A stretch of DNA of 64,000 bases from Oscillospiraceae bacterium (GCA_004555865.1 SFJO01000001.1:132813-196812), one strand, 5' to 3'. Shown: positions 43,542 to 52,300, numbered from the stretch's first letter. Notes: generated from the letters alone by a model not told the origin. Translations and numbers: made by a program.

Positions 43542-43970
43542 GGTTTCAAAACCTCCTGCAGCCAAACGCCCCGATTTTCCGGGCCGCCGGCCGCTTTTGC
43601 AGAATGGATTATGGATTAGAATGGTTGCGGAACAGGCCGCGCAAAGGGCGCATCCCCTGGGGCATGTTCCACCTTATTATTATAGCAAGTCTGTCAACGT
43701 TCTCCCATTCAGAATTCTTACCAAAGATTCGTGGGTTTTATACCGCTTTTCCGTCAGTTGTGAAAAAGCCTGCCGCTTTTGAAACCGCCCGGCATTTTTT
43801 GTCGTATAATGGAAGAGGTTTTTCAGGCGTCCACGCCCCCATGCCGGGGCTTTGCGGCCGGTTTGATGCCATCCTCTGCCATTAAAATTGCGGGCCGCTG
43901 CGGGCGGTTCTGCGCCGTTTGGCATACCACTGTCCGCGCCGGTATTTTTGATCATCCGAGGAGTTTTTTC
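43542..43970. other. Intergenic region between divergent CobW and amidase genes
   Basis: These ~430 bases carry promoter elements for both directions. On the minus strand TATAAT (43684-43679) has TTGACA only seven bases upstream of it, so the true -35 is unclear. On the plus strand TATAAT (43805-43810) sits 20 bases after TTGAAA (43779-43784). A metal-responsive operator would be expected for the CobW genes, but I could not identify a convincing palindrome. No gene is evident. Confidence 0.4.
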
Positions 43971-44732
43971 ATGAGCCAACACAACACCGCCCTGCACCGC
44001 CGCCCTGTCTGGCAAACGCGCCTGGCCCTCTGCGGCCTGGTGCTGGCCGCCGCCATGGTTCTGGGGGATCTCGCCGGGAATGCCCTGTTCCGCCGCAGCG
44101 GCCCGCCCTGGACCATCGCCGTGGACCCGGGCCACGGCGGCAGCGACCTGGGGGCCGTGGGGCTGGTAAACGAGTGCGATGTGAACCTGGCCACCGCGCA
44201 GGCCCTGTATGACCTGCTGGACGCAGACCCCAACTTCACCCCGCTGCTCACCCACACCGGCGAGGGCGGCACCCCGGCCCAGCGGGCGGCCGCTGCCAAC
44301 CGCCATGGGGCCGACCTGCTGTTCTCCATCCACTGCAATTCCGACAGCTCCGGCGACGGCTTCGGCTTTGAATGCTACCCCGAGCTGCCGGGCCGCACCT
44401 ACCACCGGGCCAGCCTGAAGCTGGCCAAGCTGGTGTGCAGCGAGATGGAACCCCTCTCCGCCCGGCTGCGGGGTGAAAACGGCATCCGCTATGCCTATTA
44501 TGATTCAGACGACCAGAAGCACATTGTGGAGGCCTCGGCGGCCGCCAACATTCAGGAAAACAGCTTCGGCGTTCTGGAAAAGAGCAAGTGCCCGGCCCTG
44601 CTGGTGGAGCAGGCCTTTGTGACCAACGCCGAGGACGTGGCCGCCCTGTGCGAGGGGGACGGCATCCACGCCGCCGCCCGGGCCTATTACCGGGCCATCT
44701 GCGCCTACTTCGGGGTTTCGGCCGCGGCCTGA
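43971..44732 (+). CDS. N-acetylmuramoyl-L-alanine amidase (Amidase_3)
   Basis: This 253-residue protein has an N-terminal signal-anchor (LALCGLVLAAAMVLGDLAG) and a zinc-dependent amidase domain: VDPGHGGSDLGAVG (first zinc His), NECDVNLATAQAL (zinc Glu), LLFSIHCNSD (second zinc His) and the catalytic Glu region PALLVEQAFVTN. It cleaves the amide between MurNAc and the stem peptide outside the membrane. There is no SPOR, SH3 or LysM wall-binding domain. The start follows GAGGAG by six bases. It appears to stand alone. Confidence 0.9.
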   Translation: MSQHNTALHRRPVWQTRLALCGLVLAAAMVLGDLAGNALFRRSGPPWTIAVDPGHGGSDLGAVGLVNECDVNLATAQALYDLLDADPNFTPLLTHTGEGGTPAQRAAAANRHGADLLFSIHCNSDSSGDGFGFECYPELPGRTYHRASLKLAKLVCSEMEPLSARLRGENGIRYAYYDSDDQKHIVEASAAANIQENSFGVLEKSKCPALLVEQAFVTNAEDVAALCEGDGIHAAARAYYRAICAYFGVSAAA

Positions 44733-45001
44733 GGACGGCGCGCTTGCCTTTTCCAAGCGCCGGATGCACGCGCATCTGCACCCGGCTTTCTCTGCGTGTC
44801 TGCCGGGCGAACATCTCCCTCTCCGAGGGGGACGTTTTTTCATGGCGCCGCCGGTTCCCACAGTCTTTTTCCTGTAAAGCCCGCAAAAATGACCTGCTGG
44901 ACGCAGGCCGCCCGAACTGCTATACTGGGCGTATGGAAGCCCGGGGCCTTACGCCGGGCGGCGGATGCCCATGCCGCAAAAGGAAAAGGAGCGCATGTTT
45001 T

Positions 45002-46315
45002 ATGGACCTGATCGTTTGCATCGTTTTGATGTTTGCGGCCCTGCTGTTCACCGTCTGGTCGGGTGGACAGCTGTTTTTCGCCACCGGCTTCGGCCTGGCG
45101 CTGTTCTGCATTTACGCCCTGCGGCACGGCAACAGCCCCAGACAGCTGGGGGCCATGCTGATGGTGGGGGTAAAAAAGGCGCTGGTGGTCATTCTGGTGC
45201 TGCTGGTCATCGGCATGCTCACCGCCAGCTGGATGCTCTGCGGCACCATTCCCTATCTGGTGTGCCTGGGCATGAAGCTCATTCATCCCCGGCTGTTCGT
45301 TCTGTGCGCCTTTTTGCTGTGTGCGGCCATCAGCTTTCTCATCGGCACGGCCTTCGGCACCGCCAACACCATGGGCGTGGTGCTGATGACCATCGCCCGG
45401 GGCTGCGGCGTCAGCCCGGCCATCACCGCCGGGGCCATTCTCTGCGGCATTTACGTGGGCGACCGGTGCTCCCCCATGTCCTCCTCGCTTCTGCTGCTCT
45501 CCACCCTGACCGGAACGGACCACTACACCAACAGCCGCCGCACCCTGCGCAGCTGCCTGGCGCCGCTGGCGCTGGCCGGCCTGTGCTATCTGCCCTTCTC
45601 GCTGGCCAACCCCATGCAGGGCGCGGTTTCGGACACCGCCGCCGCCCTGGGCGAGAGCTTCTGTCTCAGGCCGGTGCTGCTGCTGCCGGTGGCAGTGATG
45701 TTTCTGCTGTGCCTGTGCCGGGTGCCCATGAAAAGGGCCATGCTGGGCAGCATCATCGCCGCCTGCGCGGTGGCGCTGCTGGTGCAGGGGGCCTCGCCGC
45801 TGGATCTGCCCCGGGTGCTTGTGCTGGGCTTCCACCTGCCCGAGGGGACGCTGGCCGCCAGCCTGATCCACGGCGGCGGCATTTCCAGCATGGCCAGCGG
45901 CTGCCTAGTGGTGCTCACCTCCTGCGCGCTGGCCGGCATTCTGGAGGGCACCCACGCCACCGCCCGCTTTGAGAGCACCGGCCGAGAAGTGGGCCTGGGC
46001 CGCTATCTTCGCACCACGGTCACCGGCATTCTCACCGGTGCCATCGGCTGCAACCAGACCATGGCCCTCGTGCTGACCGAGAGCATCCGCCGCGGCGCTT
46101 ACCCGGACAAGGACGAATTTTTGCAGGACCTGAGCTTCGGCGGCAGCCTTGGCCCGGTGCTGCTGCCCTGGTGCATTACGGTGTACATTCCCATGCAGTC
46201 CATCGGCTTTGCCGGGCTTGGGTACTACCCCTATCAGTTCTGGATCTTTTTAATGCTGCTGTGGCGGGCGCTGATCTGGGCCGCACACGCACGAAAATCG
46301 GCCAAGGCCGCATAA
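45002..46315 (+). CDS. NhaC family Na+/H+ antiporter
   Basis: This 437-residue integral membrane protein has 10 to 12 predicted helices. The NhaC signature region is present: GTAFGTANTMGVVLMTIARG, then GAILCGIYVGDRCSPMSSS, whose Asp is expected in the ion path. A second repeat-like stretch contains GGGISSMASGC and ends with GAIGCNQTMALVL. It likely exchanges Na+ (or malate with lactate in related proteins) for protons. The start at 45002 follows AAGGAG with ten bases. A weak promoter (TATACT near 44930) precedes it and a terminator follows. Confidence 0.87.
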   Translation: MDLIVCIVLMFAALLFTVWSGGQLFFATGFGLALFCIYALRHGNSPRQLGAMLMVGVKKALVVILVLLVIGMLTASWMLCGTIPYLVCLGMKLIHPRLFVLCAFLLCAAISFLIGTAFGTANTMGVVLMTIARGCGVSPAITAGAILCGIYVGDRCSPMSSSLLLLSTLTGTDHYTNSRRTLRSCLAPLALAGLCYLPFSLANPMQGAVSDTAAALGESFCLRPVLLLPVAVMFLLCLCRVPMKRAMLGSIIAACAVALLVQGASPLDLPRVLVLGFHLPEGTLAASLIHGGGISSMASGCLVVLTSCALAGILEGTHATARFESTGREVGLGRYLRTTVTGILTGAIGCNQTMALVLTESIRRGAYPDKDEFLQDLSFGGSLGPVLLPWCITVYIPMQSIGFAGLGYYPYQFWIFLMLLWRALIWAAHARKSAKAA

Positions 46316-46330
46316 ATCTCCGTCTCAGAT

Positions 46331-46372
46331 AAACGAACGATCCCGGGCCTTCCATCCGGGATCGTTTGTTTG
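46331..46372 (+). terminator. Terminator of the NhaC-type gene
   Basis: A near-perfect stem of AAACGAACGATCCCGG with CCGGGATCGTTTGTTT (46331-46372) is rich in T at its 3' end; it lies between two convergent genes. Confidence 0.8.
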
Positions 46373-46408
46373 TGTAAGGCGAGGCAGGACAGCGCCCGCC
46401 GGGAGATT

Positions 46409-47380
46409 TTATACGGCCCCGTTCACCACATTGACCGGTCTGCCCGCCAAAAAGGCCCGCAGGTTTTCCACCGCAATGTCCATCAGCCGCTGGCGGCTTT
46501 CGCGAGCGGCCCAGCTGATGTGCGGCGTGATGATGCAGTTTTTCGCCGTGAGCAGCGGATTGTCCGGCCGGATCGGCTCCACCGAAACCACATCCAGCCC
46601 GGCGGCGTACACCCGCCCGCGGTTCAGCGCGTCGGCCAAGTCCTGCTCCATCACCAGCGGCCCGCGCCCGTTGTTGATGAGAATGACCCCCCGCTTCATC
46701 CGTTCAATGCTCTGCCGGTTGATGAGGCCCTCGGTCTGCGGGGTCAGCGGGCAGTTCAGGCTGATCACGTCCGCCTTTGCCAGCAGCTCCTCCAGCGGCA
46801 CATAGTCGGCAATGGCCTCGCCCTCCGGGCAGGGGCGGCTGCCGCTGGCCAGTACCTTCATGCCCATGGCCGCCGCCATGCGGCCCAGCGCCCGGCCAAT
46901 GCGGCCGAACCCTATAATGCCCATGGTTTTGCCCGCCAGCCCGAGGATGGGCGTTTCCCAGAAGCAGAAATCCGGGCAAGCGGCCCATTTTCCCTCATGC
47001 ACCAGCCGGTCGTGCAGGCCCACGCTGCCGCAGATCTCCAGCAGCAGCGCCATGGCGTACTGGGCCACCTCCTGGGTGCCGTAGGCGGGCACGTTGCACA
47101 CCGGAATGCCCCGCTGCCGGGCCGCTTCCAGATCCACCACGTTGTAGCCGGTGGCCAGCACCCCGATAAACTGCAGGTTCGGGGCCGCGGCGATGGTCGC
47201 CCCCGTCAGGGGCGTTTTGTTGGTGTACACCGCTTCGGCATCCCCAATGCGGGCGCGTATGAGCGCCTCATCGTGCACGTCGGTGCGGTCGTACACCGTC
47301 ACATCCCCCAGCGCTTCCAGGCCCTGCCAGCTCAGGTCACCCGGGTTTTCCGCATGGCCGTCCAATACCACGATTTTCAT
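46409..47380 (-). CDS. D-2-hydroxyacid dehydrogenase
   Basis: This 323-residue member of the D-isomer-specific 2-hydroxyacid dehydrogenase family carries an NAD-binding glycine motif GIIGFGRIGRALG, substrate-site VLATGYNVVDL (Asn/Val region), the Arg site NNGRGPLV, the Glu in EPIRPDNPLL and the catalytic His in ITPHISWA. It reduces a 2-keto acid such as hydroxypyruvate or glyoxylate; the exact one is unknown. The start at ATG 47380 was chosen because GAGGAG lies six bases upstream; longer forms lack a ribosome site. Confidence 0.93.
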   Translation of the reverse strand: MKIVVLDGHAENPGDLSWQGLEALGDVTVYDRTDVHDEALIRARIGDAEAVYTNKTPLTGATIAAAPNLQFIGVLATGYNVVDLEAARQRGIPVCNVPAYGTQEVAQYAMALLLEICGSVGLHDRLVHEGKWAACPDFCFWETPILGLAGKTMGIIGFGRIGRALGRMAAAMGMKVLASGSRPCPEGEAIADYVPLEELLAKADVISLNCPLTPQTEGLINRQSIERMKRGVILINNGRGPLVMEQDLADALNRGRVYAAGLDVVSVEPIRPDNPLLTAKNCIITPHISWAARESRQRLMDIAVENLRAFLAGRPVNVVNGAV

Positions 47381-47515
47381 GTTGCTCCTCTTTTCTGCGG
47401 CTGCTTTTTTGTACTTCAGAAGTATCCTACCATTCCTCCCCCGCCGCGCCAACCATTTTTTGCAAAATCCGGGGGTTCCGCAAGAAACGAAACCCAACCT
47501 GGCAAGATAAAACCC

Positions 47516-47545
47516 TTGACACACCAAGTTTTTCTGTGGTACAAT
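47516..47545 (+). promoter_or_regulatory. Promoter of the Na+-pump beta-subunit operon
   Basis: A perfect TTGACA (47516-47521), 18 bases, then TACAAT (47540-47545) precede the riboswitch-like leader. Confidence 0.8.
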
Positions 47546-47705
47546 GCGCACAGGTCAAGAGGGAGTAGCCAGCGGCCGTCTTGGTGCGCCGCAGCAGCCT
47601 GCGTCAATCCCGGGTCGCATTGTTTCGGCGGCCCCGCTACTGTTTGAAATGGCAAGACTTTTACCGTGATTTGCACAGTTGCAGAACACGGTGGAAGTCT
47701 TTTTT
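47546..47705 (+). promoter_or_regulatory. yybP-ykoY-like (Mn2+ family) riboswitch candidate with transcription terminator
   Basis: The leader carries three blocks I recall as hallmarks of the yybP-ykoY family, in order: GGGAGTAGC (47561-47569), CGTCAATCC (47602-47610) and GCAAGAC (47652-47658). A terminator follows: 13-bp stem GACTTTTACCGTG (47656-47668) with CACGGTGGAAGTC (47687-47699) and six Ts (47700-47705). Its 5' arm overlaps GCAAGAC and the 3' strand of the closing helix (GGTCAAG with CTTTTACC), so ligand binding should prevent termination and turn the gene on. The downstream gene is a Na+-pump subunit, an unusual target, so an Na+-sensing relative must also be considered. Confidence 0.72.
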
Positions 47706-47786
47706 CTTTGCCGCGCGCCCAGCGGCCGAGAGAAAAGGCTTCGGCCTGCCCGCCGTTCGACCGTTCAATCAAAGGAGTGTTCAACC

Positions 47787-48899
47787 GTGGAATTCTTATA
47801 CGGGAATCTATTGCAATTGGATGTGCGCATGATCATCATGTGGGCCATAGGCGGCCTGCTGATCTACCTTGCCATTAAAAAAGACATGGAGCCCAGCCTG
47901 CTGCTGCCCATGGGCTTCGGCGCCATTCTGGTCAACCTGCCCAACTCGGGTGCTGTCACCCAAGGGGCCGAGGAAGGCGTGCTGAATGTGCTGTACAACG
48001 CCGGCATCGCCAACGAGCTGTTCCCCCTGCTGCTGTTTGTGGGCATCGGCGCCATGATCGACTTTGGCCCCCTGCTGGAAAACCCGAAGCTGCTCATTTT
48101 CGGCGCGGCCTCGCAGTTCGGCATCTTCTTCACCCTGAGCCTGGCCTCCCTGTGCGGCTTCAGCCTGCACGACGCGGCCTCCATCGCCGTCATCGGCGCG
48201 GCGGACGGCCCCACCGCCATCTTCGTCTCCCAGTGGTACGCCAGCCAGTATATGGGTGCCATTATGGTGGCCGCCTACAGCTATATGGCGCTGGTGCCCA
48301 TCATTCAGCCGCCGGTCATCAAGCTGCTCACCACCAAAAAGGAGCGCACCATTCATATGTCCTACACCCAGGGCCAGGTGAGCAAGACCACCCGCATCCT
48401 CTTCCCCATCGTGGTGACGGTTCTGGCCGGGCTGGTGGCCCCCCGCAGCGTGGCGCTGGTGGGCTTTCTGATGTTCGGCAACCTGCTTCGGGAGTGCGGT
48501 GTGCTGAACTCCCTCTCGGATACGGCCCAGAACGTGCTGGCCAACCTCATCACCATCTTCTTGGGCATCACCATTGCCAGCCAGATGCAGGCCGACAAGT
48601 TTCTGGCTCCCCAGACCCTGATGATTCTGGGGCTGGGCCTGGTAGCCTTCATCTTTGACACGGCGGGCGGCGTGTTGTTCGCCAAGTTCATGAACCTGTT
48701 CCTGAAAAAAAAGGTCAATCCCATGATCGGTGCCTGCGGCATTTCGGCCTTCCCCATGTCCAGCCGTGTGGTGGCCAAAATGGCCCTGGCCGAGGATAAG
48801 GGCAACTTCCTGCTGATGCAGGCGGCCGGTGTGAACGTGGGCGGCCAGGTGGCCAGCGTCATTGCCGGCGGCCTGATCCTGAATCTCATCGCCCGCTAA
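47787..48899 (+). CDS. Sodium ion-translocating decarboxylase subunit beta (OadB/GcdB/MmdB)
   Basis: This 370-residue integral membrane protein is the Na+ channel subunit of biotin-dependent decarboxylase pumps (oxaloacetate, glutaconyl-CoA or methylmalonyl-CoA). Diagnostic stretches are LLFVGIGAMIDFGPLLENP, IGAADGPTAIFVS with the key Asp of the Na+ site, NPMIGACGISAFPMSSRV and AAGVNVGGQVASVIAGG near the end. The start is GTG 47787 with AGGAG nine bases upstream. It is followed 20 bases later by a gamma-like small gene. No alpha or biotin-carrier gene lies in the window. Expression is governed by the upstream riboswitch-like leader. Confidence 0.93.
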   Translation: MEFLYGNLLQLDVRMIIMWAIGGLLIYLAIKKDMEPSLLLPMGFGAILVNLPNSGAVTQGAEEGVLNVLYNAGIANELFPLLLFVGIGAMIDFGPLLENPKLLIFGAASQFGIFFTLSLASLCGFSLHDAASIAVIGAADGPTAIFVSQWYASQYMGAIMVAAYSYMALVPIIQPPVIKLLTTKKERTIHMSYTQGQVSKTTRILFPIVVTVLAGLVAPRSVALVGFLMFGNLLRECGVLNSLSDTAQNVLANLITIFLGITIASQMQADKFLAPQTLMILGLGLVAFIFDTAGGVLFAKFMNLFLKKKVNPMIGACGISAFPMSSRVVAKMALAEDKGNFLLMQAAGVNVGGQVASVIAGGLILNLIAR

Positions 48900-48919
48900 C
48901 GGCCAAAGGAGGAACAACC

Positions 48920-49039
48920 ATGAATCTGCAAGCGTTTTATGCCACCCTGCCCGTGATGGGGCTGGGGATGCTGGGCATCTTCATCGTGATGGCGGTCATC
49001 GCCCTGGGCATTACCGTGCTGAACAAACTGTTCAAGTAA
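48920..49039 (+). CDS. Small OadG-like gamma subunit (39 aa)
   Basis: This 39-residue peptide has one membrane helix (MLGIFIVMAVIALGITVLNKL) after a short N-terminal stretch (MNLQAFYATLPVMGLG). Its position 20 bases after the beta-subunit gene, behind AAAGGAGGA, and its GMxGIFIVM-like helix resemble the gamma (OadG) subunits that stabilise decarboxylase pumps. It lacks the C-terminal hydrophilic zinc tail of long OadG proteins. It ends before a strong terminator, so the operon has two genes. Confidence 0.75.
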   Translation: MNLQAFYATLPVMGLGMLGIFIVMAVIALGITVLNKLFK

Positions 49040-49080
49040 ACCGCTGCGCACATTTCCATTGCGCTGCGCCGCAAAACAGC

Positions 49081-49118
49081 AAAACCACCGGTCGGAATGC
49101 ATTCCGACCGGTGGTTTT
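49081..49118. terminator. Bidirectional terminator after the beta/gamma operon
   Basis: A near-perfect palindrome, AAAACCACCGGTCGGAAT with its complement (49081-49118), is flanked by A and T runs. Confidence 0.9.
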
Positions 49119-49234
49119 TTGTTTTTTCGGTGTTCTGCGAAGCTGCTTTCCCGCAGGGCAGAAAACACTGCGCCCCGCTTATTTTCCGGGCGTTTCAGGC
49201 AGCCGAGCAGCCGAAACCGCGTTTGGGCAGTTTC

Positions 49235-49855
49235 TCAGCGGATGAAGTTGGTCCAAACGCGGTCTTCCTTCTCCGGCAGGGCCACGCCCGCCTTGCGGCC
49301 GGCCTCAATGCACTTCAGCATCCAGGCCATATTGCGGGCCAGCTGGCGCATGGTCTGCATCCCCTCGGCATCCTGCTTGACCTCTTCGGGGGTCTTGCCG
49401 TGCACCATGGGCCAGTACTGGCTGGCCACAATGGGCATATTGGAGATGGTAAAGTATTTCTGCAGCTGATCGATGGTCGCCGTGGTGCCGGCCCGCCGGG
49501 CACTGGCAATGGCCGCACCGGGCTTGAACTGCAGGTTGGCGCCGCCTGCATAGAACAGCCGGTCCAAAAAGCCCGTGGCCGAGCCGGAGGCCGAGGCGTA
49601 GTGCACCGGGCTGCCGAAAATAAAGCCGTCGGCAGTCTTGGCCTTCTCAATGGCCATGTTCACCGCATCGTCAAACACGCACTTGCCCTTGCCGGCACAG
49701 CCGCCGCAGGCCACGCAGCCGCCCACCGGGCCTTTGCCCACATGGAGGATCTCCGCTTCCACCCCGTTCTTTTCCAGTTCGGCGGCGATTTCCGCCAGGG
49801 CCGTATAGGTGCAGCCCTTCTCGTGGGGGCTGCCGTTGATCAGCAGTACGTTCAT
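49235..49855 (-). CDS. Flavodoxin family / NADPH-dependent FMN reductase-like protein
   Basis: This 206-residue flavodoxin-fold protein has the phosphate-binding loop NVLLINGSPHEKGCTYTAL, a cysteine-rich segment VGGCVACGGCAGKGKCVF (about 46-63) of the kind that binds an iron-sulfur cluster in iron-sulfur flavoproteins, and the second FMN loop FGSPVHYASASG. The cysteine spacing (C-x2-C-x2-C-x5-C) is visible. Its role as an electron-transfer flavoprotein is by family; partners are unknown. ATG 49855 follows AAGGAGA. It has no obvious operon partner. Confidence 0.85.
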   Translation of the reverse strand: MNVLLINGSPHEKGCTYTALAEIAAELEKNGVEAEILHVGKGPVGGCVACGGCAGKGKCVFDDAVNMAIEKAKTADGFIFGSPVHYASASGSATGFLDRLFYAGGANLQFKPGAAIASARRAGTTATIDQLQKYFTISNMPIVASQYWPMVHGKTPEEVKQDAEGMQTMRQLARNMAWMLKCIEAGRKAGVALPEKEDRVWTNFIR

Positions 49856-50063
49856 GTTGCTTCTCTCCTTTTCGTGGTTCTGAGGGCGGCGGGTGCACAT
49901 TTCCCGCCGTGCCTTCCTGCTTCCATTATAGCATACCTGCCAAGGGGTGCGCGAGGTGCCCGCCCCGAACACCGACGCACCGCCGGGCAGGCCGACGGCA
50001 GCGGGCACCCCTACGCACAAAAAAGCGGCGAGCCATCGCCCGCCGCCCTGCAAAAATCATTTT

Positions 50064-50987
50064 TCAGCCCCACAGGCCATCCGGATACTGGCCCTGCGCA
50101 GTCTTTTCCGCCAGTGCCTTCACCACCAGGGGCTTATCCTCCTGATAGGTCACGCCATACCACTTGTCGTGGCTGGTGAGCACCTTCACCCGGGCCTTGC
50201 CCTCGTCGATCAGCTGGCTTACCACGCTGGGCAGGAAATACTCCCCCTTCATGGGGTTCTCGGCCAGCGCCTTGTCCAGGAAGGCCGCAAAGCGCGCTGT
50301 GTCCTCCCGCAGGAAGCTCTCGGTGAAGCCCCACAGGTTCATGGAGACCAGCGTGCCGCCGTCCAGATCCGTCCAGGATTCTCCGCCGTCCTCGCTGTAA
50401 TGGATGCCGCCCTCGTAGGTTTCAATGCGGGTGCGCTCGGTAACCCGGGTCAGATACCCGGCGTCATCGCTCTCGCACACGCCGCGGGACACATGCCCGT
50501 TTTCGCTCACGGTGTTCTTCAGCAAAAAGCCCACCATGGCGTATTCGTACTTGTCGCCATCCTGCACCTGAGACAGGCGGTCAAACATGGCCTTGAACGC
50601 CTCCGGGCCGTAGTAATCGTCCGCGTTTACCACGGCAAAGGGCGCGTCGATCTGATCCGCCGCGGCCAGAATGGCATGGGCAGTACCCCAGGGCTTCACG
50701 CGGCCCTCGGGCACGGTGTAACCGGCGGGCAGCTTTTCCAGCTGCTGGAACGCATAGCGGATCTCCATCCCGCTCTTGGCAACCCGTGCGCCCACCGTGG
50801 CCTTGAACGCCTCTTCGATCTCATGCTTGATGATGAACACCACCGTTTCAAACCCGGCGCGGCGGGCGTCAAACAGCGTGTAATCCAAAATGGCTTCCCC
50901 GTGGCCGCCCACCGGGTCGATCTGCTTCAGGCCGCCGTATCGGCTGCCCATACCGGCCGCCATCACCACCAAAATCGGTCGTTTCAT
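50064..50987 (-). CDS. Sugar-phosphate nucleotidyltransferase family protein
   Basis: The protein has 307 residues. The N-terminal nucleotide-binding motif is altered but recognisable (LVVMAAGMGSRYGGLKQIDP), followed by VVNADDYYG, the metal-binding Asp pair, and GTAHAILAA as in NDP-sugar pyrophosphorylases. The usual second lysine region and a C-terminal hexapeptide domain are absent, and the C-terminal part is instead HDKWYGVTY-like. As far as I recall, similar proteins in clostridia are of unknown substrate. It has its own promoter. The exact sugar cannot be named. Confidence 0.8.
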   Translation of the reverse strand: MKRPILVVMAAGMGSRYGGLKQIDPVGGHGEAILDYTLFDARRAGFETVVFIIKHEIEEAFKATVGARVAKSGMEIRYAFQQLEKLPAGYTVPEGRVKPWGTAHAILAAADQIDAPFAVVNADDYYGPEAFKAMFDRLSQVQDGDKYEYAMVGFLLKNTVSENGHVSRGVCESDDAGYLTRVTERTRIETYEGGIHYSEDGGESWTDLDGGTLVSMNLWGFTESFLREDTARFAAFLDKALAENPMKGEYFLPSVVSQLIDEGKARVKVLTSHDKWYGVTYQEDKPLVVKALAEKTAQGQYPDGLWG

Positions 50988-51054
50988 AGTTTCTTCTCCT
51001 TATTTCTCGGCGCGCCGTACCGGCCGCCGCACTACTGCGAGTTTTTCTTTCATA

Positions 51055-51083
51055 AGTATATCGCAACCACGCCATGCCGACAA
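51055..51083 (-). promoter_or_regulatory. Promoter of the nucleotidyltransferase gene
   Basis: On the minus strand TTGTCG (51083-51078) and TATACT (51060-51055) are separated by 17 bases. Confidence 0.65.
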
Positions 51084-51153
51084 GTACTTTTCGTTCAAGG
51101 AACGTTCTACGGTTTCTTTTGTTTTACAATAGATTTACATTTCGCGGCTCAAC

Positions 51154-51182
51154 TTGACATTTCCTGCGTTTTTTTCGATAAT
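51154..51182 (+). promoter_or_regulatory. Promoter of the decayed LTA-synthase gene
   Basis: A perfect TTGACA (51154-51159) and GATAAT (51177-51182) are separated by 17 bases. The promoter appears intact although the gene is not. Confidence 0.6.
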
Positions 51183-51309
51183 ATATAAGATACTGTGTAA
51201 ATTCAAAGTGAAGAATTTGCCCCCTGTTGCTTTATATTCTGCGGTTCTGGGGTTTCGTTTGTTCGCGTCGAAGCCGCTTCACGGTACCGCTGCAAAGGAG
51301 TTGTATTTT

Positions 51310-52240
51310 TTGCCTGATTTCGATCGTCTTAAAAAGAAGTGCAGTCCCTCCCTGTTCTTCCTGGCGATTTCCCTGTTCTTTTTGCTGCTGCTTCTGATCC
51401 GGCAGCCGGTGTTCTCGCTGGCCCGCTATTTTCAGAATGCAGGTTACCAGACGGCCGGTCTGCATTTGATGGATCGCTCCAACTACAACCGCAATACGAT
51501 TTACCCCCTGCTGGGCCTCTCGTCCTTCTGGGCGCTGGAGGATTATGACTCGGTGGACGCCCTGCGCGGATATGCCACCGACCGGGACGATTACCAGAAG
51601 CTGATCGCTCTGGAAGAATCCATGGCCAACGCGCCCCGCTTCCTCTTCAACGTCACCATTCAGAACCACGGCGGCTATTCTGCCCCGGGCGATACTCCCA
51701 TCACAGCGGACCTCTCCCACTACGGAGACTATCCGGAGGCTGAGCTGTACCTATCCCTCGTGACGCTCTCGGACGAAGCCCTGAAGGAGCTGATCGACCA
51801 CTACCAGCAGGTGGACGAACCCACCATGATCATCGTGTACGGTGACCACCAGCCAGCTCTGGGTGACGACACCGATGAATGGCTGTTCGGCAGCAACGCC
51901 GGGCCGCTGAGTATGTTTGAGACCCACTTCCTCATCTGGACCAATTACCCCATTGAAAGCCGGAATGTGGGCGACATGAGCGCCAACTATCTGCCCATGC
52001 TGATTCTGGAAACGGCCAATATGCCCCCTGCCGCCCTATTTTCTGCTTCTGAAGGATGTCTATCAGGAATACCCGGTGATCACGTCCCACGGCGTGGTCG
52101 GCCGGGAGGGGAACTATTACACCAGCCTGAACCAGATTGAGAACGACCCGCTTCTGAACCGCTACCAGATCGCCCAATACAACGGTTTGTTCGATAAAAA
52201 CGGCCGCGTGGACGCTCTGTTCGAGGCCCCGGCAGCGTAA
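51310..52240 (+). pseudogene. Decayed LTA synthase-family sulfatase (internal deletion plus frameshift)
   Basis: The remnant begins with an N-terminal membrane helix (LFFLAISLFFLLLLLI) from a TTG at 51310 behind AAAGGAG. It then jumps directly to the distal part of a lipoteichoic-acid-synthase-type sulfatase domain (FQNAGYQTAGLHL, then YNRNTIYPLLGL, then IIVYGDHQPAL). Membrane helices 2-5 and the catalytic Thr region of full-length proteins are missing. At 52024-52028 a run of five Cs shifts the frame: removing one C gives MPLPPYFLLLKDVYQ and the continuation to a stop at 52240. Both lesions make a functional enzyme unlikely. Comparison is with remembered family members. Confidence 0.8.
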
Positions 52241-52261
52241 TTTTTCCTCTTCGATACGCAC

Positions 52262-52300
52262 AAAAAAACGCCATGGAACGCTTGTTCCATGGCGTTTTTT
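52262..52300. terminator. Terminator between pseudogene and tRNA-Thr
   Basis: A perfect palindrome, AACGCCATGGAACG-(CTTG)-like stem with A and T runs on both sides (52262-52300), serves both the minus-strand tRNA and the plus-strand remnant. Confidence 0.85.

Noticed and set aside
44733..45001. Possible small gene or RNA between the amidase and NhaC genes
   Set aside because: Frames there lack ribosome sites and no conserved structure or motif is visible beyond a weak promoter for the NhaC gene.
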